Shown in pieces: positions 10,998 to 20,827 of a stretch of DNA of 64,000 nucleotides. The translations under genes were made by a program, and so were the position numbers. The notes under the pieces are model-generated. The model did no database searches and had not been told where the DNA came from. It worked only from the letters and a program-made list of their open reading frames with translations. The first letter of the stretch is position 1. The number at the start of each line of letters is the position of its first letter. Source of the DNA: Eupeodes corollae (taxonomy: Eukaryota; Arthropoda; Insecta; Diptera; Syrphidae); NCBI RefSeq assembly GCF_945859685.1, contig NC_079147.1, positions 170,049,174 to 170,113,173 on the forward strand, written 5' to 3'.

Positions 10998-11035
10998 GGC
11001 GGCGGCCCCGCTCTCCATAATTTAATTCGGGCCGC
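10998..11035. promoter_or_regulatory. GC-rich hairpin beside a T run in the LTR
   Basis: GGCGGCCC and GGGCCGCC form a perfect 8-bp stem around an AT-rich loop, directly beside a long T/A homopolymer. It stands out against the ~30% GC surroundings and is present in both LTRs of copy B (second copy near 22115-22155). A role in RNA folding, 3'-end formation or LTR transcription is only inferred. Confidence 0.45.
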
Positions 11036-11414
11036 CGGGAATCAAACTATTATAAAAAAAAAATAATCCTAAGTAAATTCCTATTCTTCGCTAAATTAAC
11101 AGACTCACCACCTTTTCTTGTTGTTTGCTGGGTTTCTTTATCCAAAATTGTTGGCACCAATTAACATTCCACTTATTTCACTTTCTTAAATATCTTTTCT
11201 TTCCTATAAAGAATTAATTTTTATACATATTCGCGTTAAAAACAAATTAATTAAAAAAACTAACTATTTTAGAATCTGGTGGTCCAACTGTTTCTTTTTT
11301 AATATTTGAATTTAATTCTACCACTATCACTCACTTTTTAATCCACTGTGTGGTAGATGGCCAAATGAGGGAGGGCTGAAATTATCATCCCACAAACACC
11401 GGCAAAAAAATATT

Positions 11415-11454
11415 CGGATGATGTATTCTATCTCTAACAGGAACACATCATCCG
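11415..11454. promoter_or_regulatory. Conserved 10-bp stem-loop in the LTR
   Basis: CGGATGATGT (11415-11424) pairs perfectly with ACATCATCCG (11445-11454) around a 20-nt loop. The same structure is at 22531-22570 in the other LTR, and a related, less perfect version is near 8558-8593 in copy A. In element orientation it lies a short way downstream of a TATATGTATGG-like stretch, so it may sit near the transcript start. This is inference from position. Confidence 0.45.
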
Positions 11455-11768
11455 ATCCACCTATCCATACATATACCCCCAACCAACATCATCACACTCA
11501 AATAGTGGGAAACCACGTAGGTATTAGAACACTTCCAACAGAATAGGGGTATCGGTGTCCCAAGAACTAAGGGTGTGTTCCACGGTCGAAATCGGAGAGA
11601 CCTGTAACACCGAACCACATGAAACCAGAACATTTAAAAAAAATCCATACACATAATGACAAAGTAACCACAAAACGTATGAATACGAATCACCTAACCA
11701 CTGCAATGACATGCATTAAACGTCAATACTGAAAACTAAACACGGACATAAAACAAAGTTTCATTCAC

Positions 11769-12701
11769 ATGCAACTTAACAATTCAACCAACTTAAACGA
11801 CAATACACCAAACCCAGATCTCTTCCGGAACGCACCCATTGCTTTCCCATGGAATTTCTCTCCACTGAGTTATGGAGAGTTTCCATGGAGACCAACAATG
11901 AGGCAAGTGACAGCTACAACACAAAATAAACAACATCCAACGAGTCAACAAGTTTTGGGTAAGTATGAGATTTATTTGTTTCTTATTTAACTATTCTTTT
12001 TTTTATTTTACCACCTTAGGATTGAGGATGCGGTTAATGGAAGGCATCCACAACAAAATTTGCTGTTTATTGAGATATACTCTCAATAAAAAGCAAAAAA
12101 CAAGGATTCTGGATGCCTGGGAAGTGGAATGGGACTCGGATGTAGGCGAGGAACTGGAGGTACAAGGGATGCTGAGATGGGTGAGTGTTTGAAATACACA
12201 ATTAGTTTTATTGGATTTTATTTGCTTGATTTTTCTTTCCTAGATTAAGGGAGTTTTTTGATAATTGTGGGGAAAAACCCACGATTTAGGCCGGGCAAAC
12301 TTTTGTACTACCATTAAGTAGAGGTTAGTATTAATTTTATAAAATTAAGTCGGCTTCCATTTTGTTTTTTCTTTCTATAGATAGAAGGTCAATGACCCTA
12401 ACAATAACCAGCGTAGGTTGCCGACCTACCTCAACGTTAGTCAAAGGAAAAACGAATTACTTTTTATTTATAATTAGTAATTATTCAACTAGACACCTGA
12501 AATTGCACATATATACATAGCTATCTACACATTTAACAATAAGCATTCCTTTTTCAGGATTTTGTTGAAACCCCCATCTGCTGGAGCGTCTGGTGTACCA
12601 AAGTTAAGGATGCTGGGAGGTACACTTCTAGATATGTGGATCGGAGGTGCTCGTCAGAGATTTGCGAGAAAAGCCGAGCTAGTACCTATGTCTTCTATTA
12701 A
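11769..12701 (+). CDS. Possible antisense spliced gene running from the 3' LTR into gypsy B
   Basis: On the strand opposite to gag and pol, three putative exons keep one open frame: 11769-11958, 12020-12180 and 12558-12701. The introns have strong signals (GTAAGT donor with TTAG acceptor; GTGAGT donor with TTTTTCAG acceptor). The product would be 164 residues, starting MQLNNSTNLNDNTPNP, with an acidic stretch DSDVGEELEV and a basic, cysteine-containing end. I recognise no domain. Exon 1 and the start of exon 2 also occur in the 5' LTR; the rest occurs only in the internal region. It could be an antisense retroelement gene, captured host exons or chance. The splice signals and frame agreement are seen; function is unknown. 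Confidence 0.4.
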
Positions 12702-13831
12702 GCCTAAAGTGTATACAAAAAAACTATCTACCTATATTTAATTGGGAGTACCTACTAATTTAAATGTATTTTGTTTTTCATGAATCCTGCTATGCAACGA
12801 ATCAACACTTATCATTAATGTCCCCCATCTCTATCCGCCACCACTACGAATTTCTACGTTACATCATACAAGTGATTGTTGGTGAGTGATCTTTTTTATA
12901 ACCTTATTTTGGATTGGTTAAATTATAGTTAAACATAAAAATTAATAAATTAATAAATAAATTAATAAATAAATAAATAGCCGATAGATTAGTTAAATCA
13001 GTAACTTTTGTAAATATCACAGATCGTAGTTTTCAATCATTGCGGATAGTATTTAAGTTAGTAAAATTAGTAAATTAAGTATCACAAGTTTTAAAAGATA
13101 AGTTACTTAAGCTAAAATAAAAAAGAAAATATAAATATCACAGATGAAAAAAAAATTAAAGCTATCAGTCTTAGTAGGATTAATAAAGTTAGTTAAAAGT
13201 ATCACAGATGGAATGGTCAAACCATTTTATCACAGATAAAGAACAATTTTAGAAGCTATTAGCATAAGTAAAATTAATAAAAAAAAATCAAATCACAGAT
13301 GGGGTGGTTGAACCATTTTATCACAGATAAAGAAAAATTTAAAAGCTATTAGTCTTAGTAAAATTAATAAAGTAAGTAAAAATATCACAGATGGAAGGGT
13401 TGAACCATTTTATCACAGATAAAGAAAAATTTAAAAGCTATTAGTCTTAGTAAAATTAATAAAATGAGTAAAAATATCACAGATGGGATGGTTGAACCAT
13501 TTTATCACAAATGTTTAATAAAATAAGTTAAAATCCTAATAAATAAATAAGAACATTTAACATTAAGTAACATTTAGAACATAAGGCATGCAATGAATAT
13601 AATAAATACATATATACTTAAAATATCCGTGTTTATGAAACAGTTCCAGGTACTTGTGGTTATAGGTTGTTTTTTTTTCTTTTTCGAACTGTTGCTAAAT
13701 AAATATAATAAGTTATACTCACGGATAATTTAATACATTAATAAATAACAAACAGAAACGATACGAATTAGCAACAATGATAATTACGGCTTGTATTTAA
13801 AACAAACGAACGTGTTTTTGAAGCATTCTGC
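12056..13831 (-). other. Non-coding 3' region of gypsy B
   Basis: Between the pol stop and the 3' LTR I find no sense-strand gene; env is absent. The part next to the LTR (about 12034-12118) forms an imperfect palindrome, and no purine-rich tract precedes the LTR in element orientation. The middle holds putative antisense exons 2 (end) and 3. The part near pol contains a minisatellite at 13015-13510. Confidence 0.7.
13015..13510. repeat. Minisatellite of ~92-97-bp units in gypsy B
   Basis: Units start with TATCACAGATGG and contain GGTTGAACCATTTTATCACAG and AAGCTATTAGTCTTAGT. About four well-matched copies run from 13200 to 13510, and more degenerate ones lie to their left from about 13015. 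The array lies inside the untranslated 3' region of the element. Confidence 0.8.
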
Positions 13832-14968
13832 TCATTGTTTTAAATCTTTGGCGTGATATATTCCAAGTCTTTTTCCGATTAAGTTTTCTAACTCATACAT
13901 TTGATTTCCTATTCGTTTAACTACGCGGCATTTAATATACTTGGGTGAGAGTTTCGCTGATAACCCTTTCGACGAATCGCTCATCACAAAATTTTTCCGA
14001 TACACCTCTTGTCCGGGTGAAAATTGAACGTTTTTAGTACGGACATTATAAATTTTTGAGGATTTATCGTTGGCTTTAATTATGTTTTCGCGAATTTGAT
14101 TTCGTATGCACTGCAATCGACCATGTCGGGGAAGAGTTAACAGCTCGCTATCGTCCAGCGCATGCAACTTCTTGGCAAGTTCATAACTGCTACCGTGCGT
14201 CATCATGTTAGTGCCGAATAATGCATAATAAGGTGACACACCGGTAGAGCTATGAACCGCGCTTCTTAACGCACACGCGATGTCGCTAAGGTGCGTATCC
14301 CAATACCTTTGATCGTCTTTTAGGTACGATCGAATAGCAGCCAACAAGGAGCGGTTCACCCTCTCCGACGCGTTCGATTGCGGTGCATAGTGAGCGGTTT
14401 TAAAATGCCTTATACCGTATTTAGCCATCATCGATTCGAATTCCTTGGATACAAATTGTTTTCCGTTGTCGGAATGGATGATATTTGGTACTCCAAACAT
14501 ATTAAAGACGTCTTCTTTTAAAAATTTAATGACGCTTGAAGTACTTGCTTTTCGTAACGCTTTCAACAACACAAATTTGGACAAATGATCTAATACAACA
14601 AACACGTATACATTTCCTAATTTTGACCTTGGATATGGTCCTAAAAAGTCAATGTATATTTTTTCAAAAGGACGATTACTACAATATGAAGTAACAATAG
14701 GAGGACGGGATACTTGATTCGACGCTTTACTTTGTTTACACACACTACAATTAGAGACGTATTCACGCACATGCACGGTCATATTAGGCCAGTAGAAATA
14801 ATTTCTAAGTTTAGCTAGAGTTTTAGCTATGCCGCCGTGTGCGGATTTAGGAGGATCATGAACCTTCTTTATAATTTCCTCGGTTAAACCTGATGGTACC
14901 CAAAGGAGCCAAGAATGTTCCCACATTTCTTCTTCGCCTAATTTTTTAAAAAACTTTTTTATAAACAT
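13832..14968 (-). CDS. Gypsy B pol, integrase part
   Basis: Integrase inserts the double-stranded cDNA into the host genome. The open frame of about 378 residues starts beside a homopolymer run at about 14960. It has the zinc-binding HHCC region (SAHGGIAKTLAKLRNYFYWP, then CSVCKQSK) and the complete catalytic triad: D in YIDFLGPYP (near 14637-14650), D in HSDNGKQF (near 14462-14476) and E in SNASERVNRS (near 14354-14371). A C-terminal region ending YHAKDLKQ follows. It is in a different frame from the RT part: a run of A and T near 14950-14962 seems to have gained or lost a base, separating the two halves of pol. The ATG at 14968 is therefore probably not a real start. Confidence 0.88.
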   Translation of the reverse strand: MFIKKFFKKLGEEEMWEHSWLLWVPSGLTEEIIKKVHDPPKSAHGGIAKTLAKLRNYFYWPNMTVHVREYVSNCSVCKQSKASNQVSRPPIVTSYCSNRPFEKIYIDFLGPYPRSKLGNVYVFVVLDHLSKFVLLKALRKASTSSVIKFLKEDVFNMFGVPNIIHSDNGKQFVSKEFESMMAKYGIRHFKTAHYAPQSNASERVNRSLLAAIRSYLKDDQRYWDTHLSDIACALRSAVHSSTGVSPYYALFGTNMMTHGSSYELAKKLHALDDSELLTLPRHGRLQCIRNQIRENIIKANDKSSKIYNVRTKNVQFSPGQEVYRKNFVMSDSSKGLSAKLSPKYIKCRVVKRIGNQMYELENLIGKRLGIYHAKDLKQ

Positions 14969-17285
14969 ATCCGTCTTCGTATTTTAAGTCGGGAAGCTCG
15001 TCTTTATGGTTGTAAACCGTCTCGATGAGGTCTAAATATTCATCGGAAAGGAATTCCGCTGACTTCAAGTCAATCAACGGGGCAACGTCCTCGATAGTCA
15101 GAGAGTCCACATGTACCCGAGAAAGAGTATCCGGTACTACGTGTTGACTTCCTTTACTGTGCTGTATGTCGAAGGTATAGGACTGTAACGAAAGACTCCA
15201 CCTGGCAAGCTTGCCACTAAGGTCCTTCATGCTCATCAGCCATTTAAGGCTGGAATGGTCCGTTATGATTGTAAAGTCCATTCCCTCGACATACGGCCTG
15301 AACTTCTTCACAGCCATCACCGCGGCCATACACTCCTTCTCGGTGACACTGTAGTTCCTCTGACTTTTATTAAATTTTTGAGAGAAAAACGCGATCGGTA
15401 CCTCCTCTCCTTCCTCGTCCAACTGAACCAGTACAGCACCGATCCCGGCGTCAGAAGCATCACATTGGATGTAAAATCTTTTTGTGAACTCCGGGCGCGA
15501 AAGAACCGGCGCTGAGATCAACGCTTTCTTCAGATTCTCGAATGCCATCAGCGCTTCATCCGTCATGAAGAACTTCTCGCTTCTCTTCTTCAGCAGGTCA
15601 GTCAAAGGAGCAGTCAAAGTTGAAAAGTCCTTTATGAACTTCCGATACCAGCCTGCCATTCCAAGCAGCCTACGGATCTGCCTAGGGGTTTTCGGGATCG
15701 GGAAATCCACGATCGCCTCTACTTTCGCCGGATCCGTTTTAAATTTCCCACCACCAACTATGAAGCCCAAGTATTTTAACTCTTTGAAGCAAAACCTTGA
15801 TTTCTTCATGTTGATGGTGAGATTGGCTATACGTAAGCATTCGGCTACTTCGCTTAGCAGGCTGATATGGGTATCAAAATCCGGTGCCATGATAAGCAAG
15901 TCATCGAGGTACACAAAAACGCGCTCCCTAAGTCGTGCAGGAATCACCTTGTCCATCAACTGGCTCAACCGTTGAGCTGCATTGCACAACCCAAACGGCA
16001 TCACAGTGAACTGGTACAAGGGTCTTCCCGGTACCGCAAAGGCAGTCTTTTCTCTACTCTGTTTCTCCAGCGGAATTTGCCAAAAGGCCTCCTTGAGATC
16101 GATGCTACTCATGTAAATCGCGTCGGGAAATCGGCTGGTGAGTCCTTCAATGTGGGGAAGAGGGTTCGCATTTTTCTTCGTCAGTGCGTTGACCTTACGG
16201 GAATCCAAACAGAGTCGGTTTTTGCCGGGTTTCCGTAAGAGTACCACTGGCGAACACCACGGGCTTTCACTCTCCTCAATCACACCGAGTTTCAGCATCC
16301 GATCCAACTCATCGTACAACAGTGTTTGTATCGCTGGAGAGACAGGGTAGTGACGCTGTTTCACAGGGAGAGCATCTCCTGTATCGATGACATGCTCCAT
16401 CATGGTAGTCTTTCCAAGACCATCGCGCTCAAAACTTAAAAATATATCTTTGACAGCATCCAGCCTGGCTTGTTGATCCGAGGTTAACTGGTGAGCATTT
16501 GGAGAATCTGATAGTTCGTCAACCGAGATACTACTTATAATTCCCGGAGCTAACTGGAACACTCTCCAAAAGTCAACTCCAAGATAGATCTCCTGGTCCA
16601 AGCTGGGAACGAGGAAGAAGGTCAAAATCTCTTCTTTATCCTTATACGTGACTCTAATGGAAATTTTGCCCACAATTGATTGTCTTTTTCCGTCAGCGGT
16701 CCTAACTCCTGAACTGAAGGGTGTAATAGGACAACCAAGTTGTTTAATCAATTGTTCGCAATTTTTCCCTAATATGCTTACACTAGCACCGCTGTCTAAT
16801 AAGCCTAAAAACTCTCTCGAACCTATTTTAATTTTGGCATAAGGCCGAGGATCGGATTCTAAATTTAAAATAGTGGAAGATATCTTCTTTGATGTATCTT
16901 TACGGGCCTTGAATCTCGCCCTTGCCTTTAAAATATTTTTCGAAGGTGTGCTAATTGCACCGTTAAAAATTCTTGCACGAGCTTTCTCATATTCCTGAAG
17001 ACGGACATGTAACGGTTTGATTTTGTATAAATTTCTTTCATTTACTTCTTTTATAATTTCTCCTTTTTCTTTTCGCTTTAAAATTTGTATTTTTATCTCA
17101 CCCTCTTGCAAAAGAGGGGTTTCCATCACTCCATCAGCGGAGGTGGAATTTTTAAAATCTATTGGGGGTTCGGATTTGGATTGGCACGCGATTCCCCCGT
17201 ACCCTTCGCGTCCCGAGACCGGTTTCCCTGATTGCATCGTGGGCAACGTGGAGTTATTACGCCTTCTAGACCACACTTGTAGCAA
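14946..17285 (-). CDS. Gypsy B pol, protease, reverse transcriptase and RNase H part
   Basis: Domains in order: an aspartic protease with LLDSGASVSILG (near 16780-16805); a linker; reverse transcriptase with SSIDLKEAFWQIPL, MPFGLCNA and the catalytic YLDD (near 15903-15914); and RNase H with CDASDAGIGAVL (near 15440-15470), TEKECMA and ITDHSSLKWL. It overlaps the end of gag by up to 127 bp in the -1 frame, so it is expected to be made by -1 ribosomal frameshifting from gag. A run of five C (coding strand, 17168-17164) lies just before the gag stop. The first ATG of the frame (17285) is probably not used. The frame ends at 14946, where integrase continues in another frame. RT motifs fit the Osvaldo/Ulysses group of Ty3/gypsy (recognition by eye). 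Confidence 0.9.
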   Translation of the reverse strand: MLQVWSRRRNNSTLPTMQSGKPVSGREGYGGIACQSKSEPPIDFKNSTSADGVMETPLLQEGEIKIQILKRKEKGEIIKEVNERNLYKIKPLHVRLQEYEKARARIFNGAISTPSKNILKARARFKARKDTSKKISSTILNLESDPRPYAKIKIGSREFLGLLDSGASVSILGKNCEQLIKQLGCPITPFSSGVRTADGKRQSIVGKISIRVTYKDKEEILTFFLVPSLDQEIYLGVDFWRVFQLAPGIISSISVDELSDSPNAHQLTSDQQARLDAVKDIFLSFERDGLGKTTMMEHVIDTGDALPVKQRHYPVSPAIQTLLYDELDRMLKLGVIEESESPWCSPVVLLRKPGKNRLCLDSRKVNALTKKNANPLPHIEGLTSRFPDAIYMSSIDLKEAFWQIPLEKQSREKTAFAVPGRPLYQFTVMPFGLCNAAQRLSQLMDKVIPARLRERVFVYLDDLLIMAPDFDTHISLLSEVAECLRIANLTINMKKSRFCFKELKYLGFIVGGGKFKTDPAKVEAIVDFPIPKTPRQIRRLLGMAGWYRKFIKDFSTLTAPLTDLLKKRSEKFFMTDEALMAFENLKKALISAPVLSRPEFTKRFYIQCDASDAGIGAVLVQLDEEGEEVPIAFFSQKFNKSQRNYSVTEKECMAAVMAVKKFRPYVEGMDFTIITDHSSLKWLMSMKDLSGKLARWSLSLQSYTFDIQHSKGSQHVVPDTLSRVHVDSLTIEDVAPLIDLKSAEFLSDEYLDLIETVYNHKDELPDLKYEDGYVYKKVF

Positions 17286-18931
17286 AACACGTTTCGCACA
17301 TCAGACTCACAATCAAAGTAAGTATGGCCCTGCACTCTGCAGTTCCAACATTCTAATTTTGTAGGGTCCGCGTATTTGCGAGGCGAAATTTTTGGTCGAG
17401 CCGTACCGAACTGATAAGCAGCAAGCTGTTCATCAGTCGGTTGGTACTCCTCTTCCAATTCCAGTTCGTTAACCGGATATTTGCCTGGTGGTTTAGCAAA
17501 GGTTTTTGGCAATTCCTTCCTCGGAAATGCCACTTCCGCATCCTTGCACGCAGTCCTCAGCTGATCCGAGGTAAAGATGGCCTGTGGGTAAACTAATTTC
17601 CCTATTCTTTCATTGAGATTTCTTTTCAGGATTCGCACCATCTCTACATCCGGTATTGGGACCCTTAACTGGAATTTCATCCTGTTTATTGCCATGAAGA
17701 AATCTTCACTACTCTCCCAGGAATGCTGCTTGCGATCCATGATGTCTCGGATTATCTCGAAGTCTGAGCGAGTATTCCTATACTGACGCAGCAAGGCATC
17801 CTTCAAAGCTGGCCAGTCATGACGGTAATTTGTCCGCTGAAACTGCCAGTACCACTCGGTAGCATTTCCTGAGAGAAGTAAATGAAAATCTCTTAACACT
17901 TCGCCCCAGGAACATCTATGCTTGTTCCGCTGGATCTCAACCCGAAGAACGAAATCCTCAGCGGTCATAGTCGTTGGTTGGCCATCGAACTTCAAACCCC
18001 ATCTATCCAATCTTATTGGACCCTGGGGTCTCGGATGCTGAGTTGGACCATAGTACTCCGGTTGGCAGCCGTATGGGTTAGGAGTTCGCATAGGATAAGA
18101 GTTGACATAAGGATCTGGCGGGATTTCCTCATACCCAGCGGGAAGATTACCCCTATCTTGAGGTCTTCTCGTCGGGTCATGTATTCGGCGACTCGGTTGA
18201 TTAACCGGTACAAAAGCGCTTCCACCTGGATCAACTGGAGGATACTGCTGCACTGGTGGCTGGGTCGCCGGCACGGGTCTAGACGTCTGATCGGTAGACG
18301 AACGATTCGTTGGCCCTATGTTTAAATTCCTAAGGAATTCACCAAGTTGATTTTGAATCTCACTCTTTAAGGTATTGGTCATTTCCCTTTGCATTACTTG
18401 GCGGGTAGTAGACAAACCCTCTACCATTGCCAAGTTAATGTAAGCTTTTATATCTTCTGGTAGTAATCTTTTTTCCTTTGGTTTTATTACAGAAGGAGGC
18501 GGTCTTTGAGCTAGGCTCTCCAAGATGTCCCTAGAACTACCTGAGCCACCTGCCTGGACTGATACTGGCCTATTACTAGTATCAGGCACAAAACCTGTCG
18601 CTGGTCGCACAGTATCGTTCATCGATCCGATACTCTCCCTATCGTACACATTCTCCTCTCTCACCCCACTAAGTTGACTAAACGGGGGAGGAGAAACTGA
18701 ATCGACTGTGCTATAGGTTTCCTCGCGACCTAGAGGAATACTAGCCCTAGCTGGTTGGTTGGATTCAGCTCGGATTTGCCTATCAGAAATAAGAGGAGAA
18801 TACATCATATGCTGTCTAGAGGTATGGTCTAACCCTTGACTTGCCGACCTGGTTAATCTTGGTTGATTTATTTCAGCATTCCTTATAAGGCGGTTTATGC
18901 GCTCTTCCTCTTCTTTACTGGAATAAGCCAT
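17159..18931 (-). CDS. Gypsy B gag (590 residues)
   Basis: The structural protein that assembles virus-like particles and binds the element RNA. It starts MAYSSKEEEERINRLIRNAE at 18931, close to the end of the long leader. The N-terminal half is disordered-looking and rich in P, S, Q and R (to about residue 290). A capsid-like region follows (FDGQPTTMTAEDFVLRVE, WYWQFQRTNYR, RMKFQLRVPI). Near residue 520 lies a canonical CCHC knuckle (CWNCRVQGHTYFDC), then a second one in which the histidine is replaced by V (CYKCGLEGVITPRC) and a third CPRC. The frame is intact. Copy A has lost exactly this knuckle region. Confidence 0.9.
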   Translation of the reverse strand: MAYSSKEEEERINRLIRNAEINQPRLTRSASQGLDHTSRQHMMYSPLISDRQIRAESNQPARASIPLGREETYSTVDSVSPPPFSQLSGVREENVYDRESIGSMNDTVRPATGFVPDTSNRPVSVQAGGSGSSRDILESLAQRPPPSVIKPKEKRLLPEDIKAYINLAMVEGLSTTRQVMQREMTNTLKSEIQNQLGEFLRNLNIGPTNRSSTDQTSRPVPATQPPVQQYPPVDPGGSAFVPVNQPSRRIHDPTRRPQDRGNLPAGYEEIPPDPYVNSYPMRTPNPYGCQPEYYGPTQHPRPQGPIRLDRWGLKFDGQPTTMTAEDFVLRVEIQRNKHRCSWGEVLRDFHLLLSGNATEWYWQFQRTNYRHDWPALKDALLRQYRNTRSDFEIIRDIMDRKQHSWESSEDFFMAINRMKFQLRVPIPDVEMVRILKRNLNERIGKLVYPQAIFTSDQLRTACKDAEVAFPRKELPKTFAKPPGKYPVNELELEEEYQPTDEQLAAYQFGTARPKISPRKYADPTKLECWNCRVQGHTYFDCESDVRNVFCYKCGLEGVITPRCPRCNQGNRSRDAKGTGESRANPNPNPQ

Positions 18932-20811
18932 CGTTTATCGGTTCAACAATCAACAAAGAATATAGAAAACAACAAAACAAGAGTGGTGAGTTTGCAAAAA
19001 AAATAAGTACTTTATCTAAGAAACTGAATTTCTTCACTAATACTAAAAAATTCTCTATTTAGAAAAACACCTATTGGTATCTGCAACCTACATGTATATA
19101 ACTAATCTTACGAAAATAAAAATATCAAAAAAAAAAATAAATAAATAATGTAACAATGAAAAAAAATGTAAATTTATAGAAAATAGAATAAGAAAAAAAA
19201 AGAAAAAGATAAATTGAAAAAAATAATTAAGGAAAATAAATTAATCAAACAAAAAAAAAAATGTAAACCTATCGAAAACTGTATACAAAAAATAAATAAA
19301 TTAGAAAAAAAAACTGTAAACTTGAACTAAACAAAACCTTATATTGAAACAAAAGGATATATAAATAACAAAAAAGTTTAATAAATAACTACAAAAAAAA
19401 TAATGAATAACTAAAGAAATTTTTACTAAATAAAGAAAACGAGTAAATAAATAATGTAAACGAAAAAAAGAAAAGAAAATGATTTTAAATAAATAACTGA
19501 TTTCTCAAAACCTGTATTTAAACTTACAAAAAACTATAACTATTTAACTGTAAATAAATAAGTAACTCAAAAAATAACTTTCTAATTAAATTACTCACGA
19601 AAAGTACTAAGAAACGATAAGAAAAAAATAATAATAATAATAGAAAAATGAAAAATGAAAAACGAAAAACGAAAAAACAATAGATAACCTTTTAACAAAT
19701 GTAATTCTAAAAAAAAATATTTTAGAAAACTTTGTAAAGTTATTTTTATGTCTTACCAAAAAAATTAAATTAGTTTTCTATAATGAAAACAAATTAACTC
19801 TATAAAGTAAGAAAAATTATCAAAAACAAACTTAACAAACTAAGAAAACAAAAAAAAATTAAGAAAAATGTAAAATTTCAATAACTTTGTAATAAATAAC
19901 ACACAAAAAAAATTAACGAAAAATCAAATCAAGAAAAAATATCAGAATAACTTTGAAAAATGTACAAAAAAAATAAATCAAAGAAAAATATGTATGTAAT
20001 AAAGTTAGTAATTGAAACAAAAGGATTTATGTAAACGATTTTGTTACTCACTAACGAAAAGTTAATTTCAGGTTTCCATAAACATACGGGGTGCTTTAGG
20101 TAGCTTATGAGCGACATGGTACGACCTTACTGACGACATCGCTGCAAAAAAAAAGACATCAGACGGACAGATATAAACTTCCCCTGATGTGACTATAATG
20201 GGATAGGAAAACTACTAGAAACACAAACAATTTACGTGACAAAGTTTTCCCCTACCGTTCCCGCGATCCTAGACAGTCTCAAGGGACCTTGCTAGAAGAC
20301 ATGAAACGGTAGAATAAAACTTACAAAAATCTTCGAACGATGATGTTGGACTACACGTCTCGCACATTCAATCGTCCAAGTAGAAAACAAGACTAGGAAT
20401 AGAAAATTGAAAAATTAGAAAGAAAGAAAAGAAAAAAAAGTTAGGATGGGAATAGGTAAAAGACAAAACGAAAAATGTACTGACTGATCTTACTCAAGCT
20501 TTCGCAAAGGAACGTCGCGATACACCTAGGTTCGCCTGTGGCCTTCCTGGTGCAGACATACGCCCTTTGCAAAAACTCCAGTAATTTCAGAAAAAACATT
20601 ACATTCATTAACCGCGGTCACTGTGAATTTTCAAACGCTCGTCGCGATACGACTAGGTACGCCTGTGGCCTTCCTGACGCAGACATACGAGGTTTAAAAA
20701 TCCACAGCAAGTTTGGTTAGGACAATACAACATAAAAAAATCTGAAACTAGTACAACATAAACTAATTCGCCAAAAAAAATGTTCCAACTGGGTTGGAAC
20801 ACCCTTTAATG
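18932..20811 (-). other. Gypsy B leader (5' untranslated region)
   Basis: About 1.9 kb between the primer binding site and gag. 18990-20040 is strongly A-rich on the plus strand (U-rich in the element RNA), with no open frame of note. 20050-20720 is more complex and has two diverged direct repeats around CGCCTGTGGCCTTCCTG and GCAGACATACG (near 20530 and 20655). Packaging or translation signals are likely here but cannot be assigned. Confidence 0.7.
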
Positions 20812-20824
20812 ACGTTGGGCGCCA
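20812..20824 (-). promoter_or_regulatory. Gypsy B primer binding site, tRNA-Lys type
   Basis: In element orientation the sequence TGGCGCCCAACGT starts three bases after the LTR end CAACA. It is complementary to the 3' end of insect tRNA-Lys (CCA end plus acceptor stem), the primer known for gypsy-type elements. It fixes the left edge of the 5' LTR at 20828. Confidence 0.88.
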
Positions 20825-20827
20825 TTT

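Larger units (their letters stand above)
9711..12055 (-). repeat. 3' LTR of gypsy B (2,345 bp)
   Basis: Nearly identical to 20828-23171. It contains a conserved block near 9840-10080, a T-rich low-complexity tract (about 10750-10995), a GC-rich hairpin next to a T run (10990-11040) and a 10-bp perfect stem (11415-11424 with 11445-11454). On the opposite strand it carries the first exon and the start of the second exon of a possible antisense gene. The right boundary is set by loss of similarity to the other LTR after CAACA at 12055. Confidence 0.93.

Noticed and set aside
12056..13831. An env gene in gypsy B
   Set aside because: No sense-strand frame longer than a few dozen codons, and no signal peptide or transmembrane pattern.
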